A stretch of DNA of 64,000 nt from Dryococelus australis. Its lineage: Eukaryota; Arthropoda; Insecta; Phasmatodea; Phasmatidae. The stretch is from positions 307,684,666-307,748,665 of the forward strand of contig CM057009.1 in the NCBI GenBank assembly GCA_029891345.1, given 5' to 3'. Positions 45,576 to 56,865 of this stretch are shown here, piece after piece. The position numbers were made by a program, and so were the translations under genes. The notes under the pieces were generated by a model. That model had not been told where the DNA came from, searched no databases, and saw only the letters and a program-made list of their open reading frames with translations. Positions within the stretch are counted from its first letter, which is position 1. Every line of letters starts with the position of its first letter.

Positions 45576-46795
45576 ATGGGCCTGGTTTAGTCATATAAAC
45601 GTACAATATCAAGGTCACCTGAATCTATTTATGGTGTTAGTGGCCTCTAAAAATGTTTGTTGTCTTTTGCGTATTTTTTCTTGTGTTTTTGTTTTCAATG
45701 TCATTCAATGTTATGGTGTCAAAGTCGAGGTTACCTGCTTCTAATATGATGGTGGTAGTCGGTAATTTATTGTGCTTGCTTACTTTTATGTATTTTTTCT
45801 CGAGTTGGTGTTTTCAAGGTCATTCAAGGTCATGGATCAAGGCCTGGGTAGTTTGCATCTAATATGGTGGTATTCGTCTGCAATGTAATATTCTTGCTCA
45901 CTTTTATGTATTTTTTCTCGAATTTTTTTCAATGACATTCAGAGTCATGGCTACAATGTCAAGGTAGTATGTATCTAATATGATGTCATTTGCCTGTAAT
46001 GTAATATGCTTGCTTACTTTTTGTGCATTTTTGGTCGAATTTTTGTTTTCAAGGTCATTCAAGTTCACAGGATCCAGCTCGAGGTTACCTGCATCTAATA
46101 TGGCAAATAAGCTATGTCTACCAAGATGGTAGTCGCCTACCAATATGGCATAATGGGTATGTGCTAGGGTTGACCTCTGGTAAATTTAATTATATTTAAA
46201 TAATATTTAAATAATTGTAGTAAAATATTTTTAATAATTTATTTATAATTCGAATAACATTTTTTGGGATTTTTTTAAATTTTTTGTGATTTTTTTTAAA
46301 TTTCTTCTGATTTTTTGGATTTTTATTGTCAGAGGTCAAGGTAAAAGGTCAAAGGTCAAAGGTCTTGACCAGTACGCTTACCCTGGCCCCAAGGTCAATT
46401 GTGTCGCTGATCCCTAACCCTGGGTCGCTTATGCCTGACCCTGGGTCGCTGATCCCTCTCGCCTACTCCGGGAAAAATTTGAATTTTTGGGGATCATTTT
46501 TTAAATAATTTTTTAATATTTTAAATTTTTTTTAACAATATATATATTTTTTTTAGAATTTTTTGGAAACGTATTTAGGATTTTTGAAGATTTCTTTGGA
46601 TGTTGTAGGTTTTTCTGGTGGTTTTGGGGTCAAATTTCAAGGTCTTGGGTCAGGGGTCAAAGGTTAATGGCATCCAAGATGGTGATCCGGTAACATCACA
46701 ACATGGCGACTGCCCCTAACTCGAATCCGATCCCCCACCCCCTTATGCCATACTCATAATTCTTCTGCTACTTCCATCGCAACATCGTTATAAAT
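45576..46795 (-). repeat. Large inverted repeat, right arm, outer part
   Basis: Reverse-complement partner of 32555-33875. It includes the about 118 bp TCAAGGTCA-rich repeats (45610-46130), an AGGTCAAAGGTCAAAGGTC run near 46335-46365, and the terminal CCATCTTGGATGCC-like and GAATCCGATCCCCC words. Homology fades near 46795. Confidence 0.85.
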
Positions 46796-46839
46796 ATCTA
46801 TTTCAGACTGCTCTATCTTAAATAACACTATACGGTAAA

Positions 46840-47040
46840 AACATGTATTGAACTTAGTTGCCAGACATTTCATCAATAACATGATACCGTCACCGCTTAA
46901 AGCTCCACGGTTACATGCAGCACGACAAGAACGCTGCACTCCAGTTCAGAGCCTTGCTCGTATTGGCTGAAGGGCTTTTAATGCGTGTGGCAAAGTCACC
47001 CTTATCTCTCATATGCTTCTCTGACGCAAACACGAAAATA
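46840..47040 (-). repeat. Dispersed repeat R, copy 2
   Basis: Minus-strand similarity to 27225-27480 (GTCGTGCTGCATGTAACCG followed by GAGCTTTAAGCGGTGACGGTATC). It lies directly outside the right arm. A 61-codon minus-strand frame (46754-46939) runs from it into the arm edge. Its coding status is unknown. Confidence 0.6.
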
Positions 47041-47731
47041 CCTCCCCAAAGACGACCTCGTTAGGTGTCTAACTTCATCAGTTATCATTAAGATTGTCAT
47101 TCATTTTTCCATAGTACCTGCCACTTGCTGTTATTCATAGTAAGGAACTATGGATCTAGCAGCATCGCCGTCGTACGAATGCTTTTGAACACTCTGTTAA
47201 CTTTCTCAACGGTGTCCATTGTGTTAGCGTATACTTCCACCTTCTGTGAAAGTTAACATTACGATGACGCACTGGTTCACTGGTCATTTACTCACTCATC
47301 CGTCATTCAAGTGATTGTGCGAAAAAATTTTAATACCACAAATGTTCTACTATTGCATCCCGATTACAGATCCCGACGATTTCAACATTACACTCTCTTA
47401 CTTTTACATTGACCACTTCCCCAGTACCAACCTACATTGGCTCAACGGTTGGAATTTGGTTAGAAAGGTTGGCTATATGTTGGGCTGGAACACGCGCATT
47501 AATAAATGTTAGCCCAAAGTGATGTCATCGAGAATTTACTACCACGAAAATGTTATAGCACCCCTCAGAAAATGATAGCAATGAATCGAAAAATATCAGA
47601 ACGTATCGCAAGTGAATATTTTTAACCACTAAATGGGTGAGTTCAGGGTTGGTCAAAAGTTGATAAACAAACTTTTGGATAGTGATTTGTATTTATATTT
47701 TGGTCCAATTCTCTGGAACCAACATGTTATG

Positions 47732-47763
<32 letters not shown>

Positions 47764-48744
47764 TTGAACGGTGAAACTTCAACTATTCTGTCTTTCATAA
47801 ACTATATAGGCTTTTCAATATCTGAGATAATTTTTCTTTAAATATGTTCAGTTATTTATATGCTGTATCAATTTTGGGAACAATATGGTACGTTGCTGGT
47901 ACTTATTTTTAATTTGGGCCAGCATCGTGTAGCCAACATATGCCAGTTATGTAAATTCTTATATTTCTGACTAATTAAAATAATTTCGTATGTTTTCTTA
48001 AAAAAAAACAATGGTTTGTTAAACCACAAACAATGTCGTTTTTAAAATTTACTTTGCAAGTCAAATGTTCGTTAATTGTTGGAATACATACTGTTATATA
48101 TTTTAATTCTATACTTTCGTAGGGCCAACATTGTACGATCATTATAATGTCACTAAAATGAAAATTCGTTTCTAATATTAAATAAACAATTTTTCGCACC
48201 ATATGTAGTGTTCGTAAATAAAATTTCCTTTAAAAAATGTTTTGTTGCTTATGTATTTAAATGACGTCAACACAACATATGGTTATGGTTAATTTTTGTT
48301 ATGTTGTGCTAACATTGCATTACAAAAATTAATTCAACAACGAATATTATTGATACGTTCTAAACAAAAAAGGGCGTATAAGTAGAGGAGTTTTGGGTCC
48401 TGAGACAAAGGCATCTGGCACCAAAGACGATGCCACCTGGGCGCCATGTCAAGTGTTCAATTTTTCCGTCAGAATTTAACATTTTCGCGTTAATATGCAG
48501 GCCTACCATTTCCCCTCAAAATGTCTCGTTTCTTTCCAATACATAACTTTTTTTTCTCCACGAAATTTCAAATGAAAAGTAAAATTTTTCCTGAATTTCT
48601 TAATTCAGCAAATGTATTCGAAGCTCTTCGATGTACTAGCCAAACGGTTCCCAATCAGCTAGGCGGACTCAAAGTCCAGAGTCAAATCCGGTAGGCCAGG
48701 AGGGACAGCAGCCATGCTTGTTTACACCGCGGATGCCGACTAAC
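47041..48744. other. AT-rich sequence, no gene recognised
   Basis: Contains a 27-base A tract at 47732-47758. That could be a retroposed tail on the plus strand, but I see no recognisable body upstream. Short ORFs are not credible. Confidence 0.4.
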
Positions 48745-48890
48745 GTATTTGTGTACATAATGGACCCGACCACTATATTAGTTTACATAATATACCCCGA
48801 CCGCCATATTGAATTTCCTTGATCTTGACCTGATTTCGAGTGACCTTGGACAAGAACAATAAAGAAAAATCACAAAAAATGAATTTAGAA
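48745..48890 (+). repeat. Isolated relative of the 118 bp arm repeat
   Basis: It has the same word order as the arm repeats: CCGCCATATTGAATTTCC, then CTTGATCTTGACCTG, then GAGTGACCTTGGACAAGAAC. It lies outside the inverted structure. Confidence 0.5.
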
Positions 48891-49886
48891 ATGGGGGGAA
48901 AAGTACCTAAATTATCGTCCACGACCTCCATCTTGTATATCCATTACCTTAAACTTGGGATGTCCTATCATACAAAAAATTCAAAAATATCGCAATATAA
49001 AAAATAAATAACGTATTTTTTTTCGAAAGGCAAAAAATCTCATGATAAAAAAAATATAATTTAATAATGTTTAGGAAAAATCGAAAACTTGTGAAAACAA
49101 TCCAAAGAGTTGCGTGCAAGAAGTCTGGGGTTCTAAATAGAGTTGATGGAGCACACATCCTAGTGCCACGATTATCAACAAACTGACCCTATTTTTATTG
49201 GTTTTATGTCACACCCAAAACCCCTCCTCCTTTCATTCTATCGCCATTTACTCACGCCTTCCCTAGCCTAGCTTTGAAAAGATCACACACCATCCTTTCA
49301 ATCCGTTAAGCCGGCTATTCATTGCTTATTTATTCTTCTCGCCCTCACACACAACACTACAGTTCGGCTAATTATTCTATTTAGTTCAATCCCTTTCATC
49401 CCCTACCACTACCCCCCACTGTTTTCAGCATTGTCTGCTAGAGCACACTAATGAGTAAAAATGTTTAATGAAGCCAAAGTAGCGCCACGTCACAGTTCTT
49501 TGATGCGAGAAGTGAAGTATGACTGCTCTTCCCTAGTCTATTTTAGCATTCGGTCCAGTAAGTTACTTATATACATCTAGTCCATTCGAAAAGTTCGCCG
49601 GGTATCACCGTGCATACTCGTAAGTAATCTATAAGTGTATATATGCATATATATTATATATATGAATTTCAAGTACCTGTTCGTACAAGAGAGCCACTGT
49701 TAGAGGTATATATACAACTTCATACAATAAGGCCTTCATAGTTTTAAATTGACTTTTCCATCACCAATCTCATTTTCAATGGCGACACCTAGGTACCTGT
49801 GCAGCTACATTGACAAGTCGTTTGCGATCGGCCAATGTCCTCAAAAATCAAAAATATTACATATTGCGGCTCACATATGTAGAACT
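48891..49886. other. No feature recognised
   Basis: Mixed composition with short ORFs only. Confidence 0.4.
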
Positions 49887-50128
49887 GGGGACCTAGTTTG
49901 GCTGAGCAGTTAGCCTGGTCGCCTCCCGCAAAGGCGAACCGAGTTCAATCCCCGACCATGTCACTCCCGGATTTTCGTGCCGGACGATACCGCTGGTCCG
50001 CGGGTTTTCTCGGGGATCTCTCGTTTCCCCGCCCTTTCATCCCGGCGCTTCTCCATGCTCACCTAACCACCACAATCGGTTCTCGGTATCTCGCTGTCAA
50101 GGGCCAAATTTCTCCGCTCCACCATTAG
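49887..50128 (+). mobile_element. tRNA-derived SINE, family A, full length, plus strand
   Basis: The head is GGGGACCTAGTTTGGCTGAG with a B-box GAGTTCAATCCCC. The body is GATTTTCGTGCCGGACGATAC and GGGTTTTCTCGGGGATC, and the tail ends near GCTCCACC. It matches 655-913 in inverse orientation. Confidence 0.9.
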
Positions 50129-50774
50129 AGCTCTAGGTCCTTCACATGCGAAAATGTACTATGTACTTCATCACAACTTACAGCAATATGTCATCTCTCG
50201 AGCGGATATTACGCCCTCAGTATCTTAGCAGTTTCTGGGATTGATAATGAAAGTGGAGTCTGGGATGCTGAAACTGTATGCCATCGAGATCTGTATACAT
50301 ATGTTGCCAAAATTAGAACAGTTCGTCAAATAATATTTAGACAATCTTGAGCCGACTAGAGAATAACTCACTGTTAGCTCACTACAAAACATGAAATAGA
50401 GGGATAAATGTAATTTAGTTTACGGCCTGAATACAACTATGCAAAACCGGCTCAATTCGACAAAGTTTACGAAAGGCATACATTTGAGACGATATCGAAA
50501 ATGCCGTAAAATCCTGCATGGGAAAAATTTGTTGTGAGGAAGAAGTGTCAAAAGCGCATTGGAAATAAATGCATTGAAAATGTTCTCACAAACAAAAAAC
50601 CGACATAATACATAGAATACAGTACAAAAACTAACTTGTATGACCATTTAGCACAAAGCATTTGTATTCACCTAGACTATATAACTCCTTCAAAAATTGA
50701 AAAGATACGAAAATATTTCTTCATCCTAAAAATAACATTTAATGTTAAAGACACGGAAGCTCTAAATAACTTGC
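50129..50774. other. No feature recognised
   Basis: AT-rich, short incidental ORFs. Confidence 0.4.
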
Positions 50775-51016
50775 TATAGGCTGTTCACGGTCAAGTGAAC
50801 ACTTTTTAAGGTCCTTTCAATTGGCAGGAACCATTAATAAATATATGTTATGGCAGCTTCAGACGTTAACGATTGGGAGTGGTGGAATGTATACACTGTG
50901 TGTATTGGTCCTATGGTAATGTTTATTTTGAAAAGTGGCAGAAACATGGAAATTTGCTGAACAAAAAAAATTAGCAGGGCCTGAAAAAGTGCTTACTTTA
51001 CCGTGAATGGACCATA
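50775..51016. mobile_element. MITE family M, short subtype, copy 2
   Basis: Left TATAGGCTGTTCACGGTCAA; right TACTTTACCGTGAATGGACCATA. The interior shares AGGGCCTGAAAAAGTGC and GTATACACTGTGTGTATT with the other short copies. The flanks TTGC...GCAA extend the palindrome by chance or as part of the TIR. Confidence 0.85.
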
Positions 51017-51352
51017 GCAAATTAAATTTTGTGGAAAATTTATATTGAATCAGATCCAGACCTTGCATGCAATAAGTTTAGCAATATATTTATGCAGAAA
51101 TTTTATAGTATAATTTCAAGGAATCAAAATTAGGTAAAAACCTAAATGAATGCTAAAGAACTTGGATTACTAAGGGTTTGACTACATCATTAATACATTT
51201 CAAGTCATGAAAGGGGGTAGTTGATAGGAGTCATGAATTAAACGATAAAATTAAAAGTAAGAAATAAAAAAAAATTATAATAACCTTATAGTACACTGCA
51301 AAAAAAAGTTAAATATTGACAAAACACTATAAATGTCAAATAACAAATTTTA

Positions 51353-51409
51353 AGTGAGTGAAGAGATTTGGGCGACTCTTAACATTGAGGTATTGAGAGA
51401 CGATCTAGA
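51353..51409 (-). mobile_element. SINE family A, tail fragment
   Basis: AAGTGAGTGAAGAGATTTGG and CTCTTAACATTGAGGT match the tail of the SINE at 655-720. The remainder is absent; LINE sequence follows at once. Confidence 0.75.
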
Positions 51410-53072
51410 GCTATGTGGAACATCATCATTAATCAAATAAACGAACCTGCACAAGTCAGAGATTTCTCTACACAAATAAATGGAACAATAAGTACAAATA
51501 AACAAAAAATTATACAACACTTCAATAATTACTTTGCTACTATTGGATTCAAATTCCAATCTAAAAATAACTCGAAATACAATCGTTATAAAAATTATTT
51601 CATTCAAATAACCACGGGTTTCTTGAATTTACACATACAAATGAAAAATTACTGATATCATTAAAAATTTAAACAGCAAATATTCGGTTGGTTTAGACGA
51701 AATACCCACAAAAATAATAAACTCCTGGGCCCATACTATAAAAAGTCCACTAACAGATATATTTAACAAATGTTAATCGCAAAGGGTCCCCCCCCCCCCA
51801 GATAGGTTAAAATCCTCTAAAGTTATACCGCTCTTCATAAAAGGAAATGAATTGGATATAGGTAATCATAGACCCATCTAAATTTTTCCTATATTTTAAA
51901 AATTTGAGAAAAAAATTTACACAATCAACTACTCAATTTATATACACAACAGTATTATTACAATATGTAATTACTTTGATTTTCAACCTAAAAAAAATCC
52001 ACCGAACAAGCTTTAAATCAGTTTTTAAATAATGCATTAAAATAGATATATAATAAAACATTTGTTGCAGGAATTTTTGTGGATCTATTAAAAACATTCG
52101 ATTTTGTTGGCCATCAAATCTTGCTGCATAAAATGAGCGAATACGGTGCTAGTAGCATAGCATGAAAATGCCTACGTCATATATCTCAAACATATCACAA
52201 CAGATCAGCCTTCTACATTATATTGAAAAAAAAAAAAAACCACTACACTGAGTACAAATCATGCACAAATAAAGCAACAGTAAGTGTGCCCCAAGGATCT
52301 ACAAGGCTATACTAGGTCATACTTTATTTTTAATTTTCATTAATTATTTACCTATCCAATTTAAATTTTGGTATAGTGTTTATGTTTGTCAACGACACGA
52401 CAATAACGTAATGCGATAAGGACATAAATCACTTCTGGAGAACATTAAAGCTACATTACAATTCATGGAGTTATGGTTCAATAACAATAAATTAATCCTA
52501 AACATAAGCAAATCTTCCCTAATTTCATTTATGCTAATGATATGTGTATTGAAAATAAGTTTTCTGGATCGGCCATTCAAATTAATAATGAAATTTCAAC
52601 TCTAGCAAGTAATACAAATCTTACTCTTTACTTTGCAACAGTAAATTCTCTACTTACCTATGGTATAATAATGTAGGGTGCCTCAGTAAACTGGAAGAAC
52701 GTGTTTATTGCAGGGGAAAAAAAGAACGTATTATTGCAAATATAAAATTTCTCTCTTCTTGTAAACTCCATTAAAAAAAATTTAGAAATACTTATTTCAT
52801 CTAGTCTATATATCTACTATACAATAATATTGGGCTTAACTACTGTAACCTATGTAAAAAATCAGGATACTAGGCATAATCAGATATGCATAATGTTTTT
52901 ATGGAACTAATAAATATATGGTAAGTCCATTTGTTGCAGCCAGGAAATTAATCCAAAAACTACCACCACATCTGCAATCAATTCTCAAAACTAGAAAGTT
53001 ATCAATCTTTAAAACACATAAAAAAATGTATCTTGTTACAAAGGCTCTCTACAGTTTATATAATTACTTTTA
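51410..53072 (+). pseudogene. Non-LTR retrotransposon (CR1/Jockey-like) RT remnant
   Basis: LINE ORF2 reverse transcriptase, which copies RNA at nicked target DNA. The plus strand shows, in shifting frames, a linker ending QHFNNYFATIGF (about 51500), then VGLDEIPTKIINSW, DRLKSSKVIPLFIKGNELD, GIFVDLLKTFDF (the usual G-x-F-x-D-L-x-K-A-F-D block, near 52070) and SVPQGS (about 52300). The catalytic box reads FVND at 52385-52396 instead of (F/Y)ADD, so the first Asp is Asn. A C-terminal end KLPPHLQSILKTRKL closes the ORF near 53070. The endonuclease domain is missing, so the copy is 5' truncated, and stops are numerous. The exact clade is not assignable by eye. Confidence 0.85.
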
Positions 53073-56000
53073 ATTATAACATATCCATATTAATTGCTTA
53101 TTTATGCTATGTTATTGAGACCCTGCTTCAAGTCTGACACGCGTGTCAATTAGCAAACTCGAGCAATTTTATGTGAGTACTCCTGTCCTGCCTGAACGAT
53201 TTATTTTTCGTCCCGCCAGCTGGTGAAATGTGTGATGCTCACAATTTTCTGGAGTACGATTAAAAGGTGTTATTATGGGGTTGGTGAGTTTACAGAACTA
53301 CATGACGTTAATGAACTTGGTTAGCAAGTCTGCTTGGTTATTTGCCACGTCTGTATTTGGTAGCCCAGATTAATAAACTGTTATTTTGTTTGAAGAGGGG
53401 TTACTATTTGAAGAAGCAATATTTTTGCTGCAGGAAAGGTACTTTGTTTTTCTTCGCCCCTCCCTCCCTCTTTTTTTTTTCGCGCGAAGTGACGTCTGAA
53501 CGCTTCCAAACGCTGAGCTATACTGAAGAGAGGCGCGTGGCGCTCCTGGCGCGGCCGAGCGCTGTCTGGTGGCTACTACTGTCAACGAGTTCAGTCTCGC
53601 AAACTCTGGCACCTTCCATACGCCTCTACGCTATTCCCGCCGCCTCCTAACCTTCCCGAGCAGCGTTTTCGTGTATAAATATTTGCTTTTTAGTAGTGGT
53701 GTATTTTTTTTTTTTTTTTTACGGATTTGCGTCGGGAAGTGTTTCTTTACTGTTTTGATTGTGTGAATTTTCAATATGCTATTTTATGGCAATGTTTGTA
53801 AGAGGGGGATTCTTCCTTTTTTTGCCGTGCTGTAGGAATGGTCTCCTGGACTACGATTTGCCAAAAGAATTTATATGCCAAGGAGTTTAGTGGATATTTT
53901 ATGGCGTGCCATTATGCTAGTGGTTAAATGTAATGAGGGTCTTTGCTCCTTCCCAATGGTATTCTTGAAATTAGTATTCCATGTTGTACTTTTTAGTGAG
54001 TCATCAGGCGTACTTTACTTTTAAAGGTGTAATGGTGCTTGCTTTCCTCAGGGAGTCATTTTACCTTTATTGATGGGATTTCACAAATGTTTATTCAGGT
54101 TGGGTGATTTCTCAAGATATATTAATTTTGTTGTTTTTATGTTTGCTCCAGCGCATGTGTGTTCTCTCCGTCTCCTAGTTTACCGATTGGTAACAAGCAA
54201 CAAAATTTTACAAAGGCATTTTATATTTTTCAAATCAACTTGCAAAATTGTTGTTCTTGGTGATAATATAGAGATGGGGTTCAATATATTTGTATTGATT
54301 TTGGAATTTTTGTGTCCATGCTTCCTTGATTTTTTTAATGGTCTGCGTCATTCTCCTTGCCTTCCTTTAGCCCTGCTACGCCCTAAAGTGGCGTAACACT
54401 ATGACGACGTAAATTTCTGATATTATTACAAGAAACTTTATTGCGGTTTGTATCATTAACTTGGTCATTTATGTATTTTGTATTACAGTTTTCAATACAT
54501 TTACATTTAGATATATGTGTATTGAATTGTTCTGCATATGTGTACATTGCCACTGTAACTAGTATTTTATTAACAGACAACTCCCAGCACATTTGTTACG
54601 TGTTACCAGGAAGCTAAATAATGAAAAGAAAAGAAAAATTTTCAGTGTTAACACAGTCATGATTTAATTTTTTTAAAAATGTTGACATAGAGTTAAGACA
54701 AATGTAACGTAACGATCCTCCTTTTTAATTTCAACGTGAATCGGCCTTAAGAGAAACTTGTCAGGCCCGTGCATTGAACGTCGTTCCAAAATGTTAGCCG
54801 ATTTAGTTATAGGCTGACCACGTAAAAAATGCCCGTGCATTTGCATGCAGCACAGCAAATTGACCGCGCGCTGGGTCGTTGCTCTGCAGGGTAAAGAGAT
54901 GCATACAAATTTGTGGGCGCCGTAGAGACCCTGCTCCAATTAGCACGTCCCTCGACTTCCCTGTCTCTTTGTCCTGTCACCTCTGCTCTCTGACGTCAGC
55001 GAGCCTCACACAATAAAGGGCTGCCACAATCGAGATTAGCGAGGGTGTCCCAACCAGCACATTTCGAAAAATGACTCCAGAGGACTGCAAATGTCGTGCG
55101 ATGTTAAAACTTTCCTTCTTCGCTTTTTTCTTTTTTAATATTTTTACTAATTGGTTAATGGGTTCTTTTTGAGCAATTGGAAATACTTTTTGCTACATTC
55201 ATATGGCTATTTAAGGTCATTTTTGAATAAATTCTCAGGAATGCGTTTTATTTTAGCTCGAGAAGCAGGTGTAGCTTAGAATTATTACATATTATTGGCA
55301 CGTATTTAGTTACATCCATTTTAGTTTTGGGTCGTCATTACACTTGTGTATATTTATATTTCCTGCGCGTTTTAATAATCGAACATTCTTCACATTTTAC
55401 CATGAATCAACACACCAAGAAATAAAATATAATAATTGCAGGGGGAAAGGAAGGGACATGGCACACTGGAACATCAGGGGAAAAGAGACACGACGCCACA
55501 CACCCACAAAACCAGTCAGCGTTCTGTAACATCGCCAAAACTTCGGACAAGTTTAGGATCTTCAAGAACCAATTTTCCTATTCATTTTGACGATATGTTA
55601 TGATAACGATAACTATTACAATGATTAAAATACCAATTCATCTGGAAAAAAAAAATTCAAGTACCTTTACTGTAGAACGAGAATTACAGTATTGTTCCGT
55701 GCAAATTCCAAGAAGTCATTTCAATCGGAAGTTTGGTTTCAAATGGAGTGCTTATTGAAGTCACGAGAACGGTAGATTGGAATTTATTTGAAATATGACA
55801 CTTGGCTAACTTGAGATAAAATTTCAAAAATAATATACTGGTCAAATTCACAATAAATTTCTGAAAAATGTTTTTCGTGGCATTGTATTAACATGAAAAA
55901 TAATTTGAGCTGTATACCAGCGTATAACTGTTGTTAAATTTAAAGATTTTTACAAAAAAATTTAGAAACTTCTGTTGCTTGTTTTATTTATCGAAAAGTA

Positions 56001-56225
56001 ATTTTATTTAACTGTATTTTTTTTAGATTATCATTTCCTATCATAATGAAAAATTATGTAATATGCTAAATATATAGATTATAATTTTAGTCTCTTGACT
56101 ACCCTTAACTGTAGCATGCGCCAAACTGTTTACATTTACGTAAGTAGAACCCCATGTAGTGCCGCATGATTCTTGCTGCTGGTATCTGGGGTTGACTTGA
56201 GTCCGGACCTATCGCGTAAGGCGAA
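53073..56225. other. No gene recognised; GC-rich patch at 53480-53650
   Basis: Mostly AT-rich. Positions 53480-53650 are GC/CpG-rich and followed by TATAAATA at 53671-53678, so a promoter is conceivable but unsupported. Positions 54680-55050 are less AT-rich and include a TGACGTCA-like word (CTGACGTCAGCG), without recognisable coding. Confidence 0.4.
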
Positions 56226-56600
56226 CATGGCGGACCTTGGGAGGGATTTTTCCGGGCAGCTCGCTTCTCTCCATCGTTGTTCTTCGTGGCTTCTCCACAG
56301 AGGGCTTCACCTCGGGTTATTTGGTGAGAGGTTCTAACTTCAGCACCTGTTTGCGGCAATTACTTTCGTTATTGGACTACAGTGTAGACTTGACAGCAAT
56401 AGTAATAAACATATGGAAGAGGCGTCGCCACCGACAGAAAATGTCTGTTTGTGCTCGGCCGCGTACTGCGAATGGCTAGGCAACCTCCTGCTGATGCCAC
56501 GATTACGGCAAAAATCACTGCACTAGCCATCGGTTTCATCTTCTTCCAATAGTTATCTGGCTTGTGGCAATTTGCTGTCGCCTTTTGCACCATTTTATTT
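56226..56600. other. Possible exon-like patch, uncertain
   Basis: A GC-richer stretch. On the plus strand ACATGGCGGACC at 56225-56236 opens a short frame of 36 codons, with a weak donor-like GGTGAGAGG near 56321. On the minus strand the frame 56593-56369 has an internal Met followed by a hydrophobic signal-peptide-like run (MASAVIFAVIVASAGGCLA). The two readings conflict. Neither matches a known family and either may be chance. Confidence 0.2.
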
Positions 56601-56630
56601 ACTCTCCTGTTAGGTGTGCTATGTGTTTTT

Positions 56631-56865
56631 ATAGGCTGTTCACTGTAAAGTGATAACTTTTGAAATGCCTTTGATTTGGAATTGTTAGTAAATGTATTTT
56701 ATTTTACCCTTGGAAGTTAACGCCCAAGTGCGGGGGAATACACACCGTGTGCGTATTACATACATAGCGATATTTATTTTTAAATGTGTTTAAAGGATAG
56801 AACATGTCTAAAAGAAAAAGCAACTAGGCCCTCAAAAGTGCTCACTTTATTGTGAACAACCTGTA
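56631..56865. mobile_element. MITE family M, short subtype, copy 3
   Basis: Left ATAGGCTGTTCACTGTAAAGTG; right GCTCACTTTATTGTGAACAACCTGTA. This is the best preserved TIR pair of the short subtype. The interior shares GCCCTCAAAAGTGCTCAC with the other copies. Confidence 0.9.

Noticed and set aside
32555-46795. Calling the palindrome a Polinton/Maverick outright
   Set aside because: No family B DNA polymerase, retroviral-type integrase of its own, packaging ATPase or capsid gene is visible; the integrases present belong to the Gypsy insertions.
53480-53720. Host gene promoter with TATAAATA at 53671
   Set aside because: A GC patch plus a TATA word is too weak without a coding exon downstream; none was recognised.
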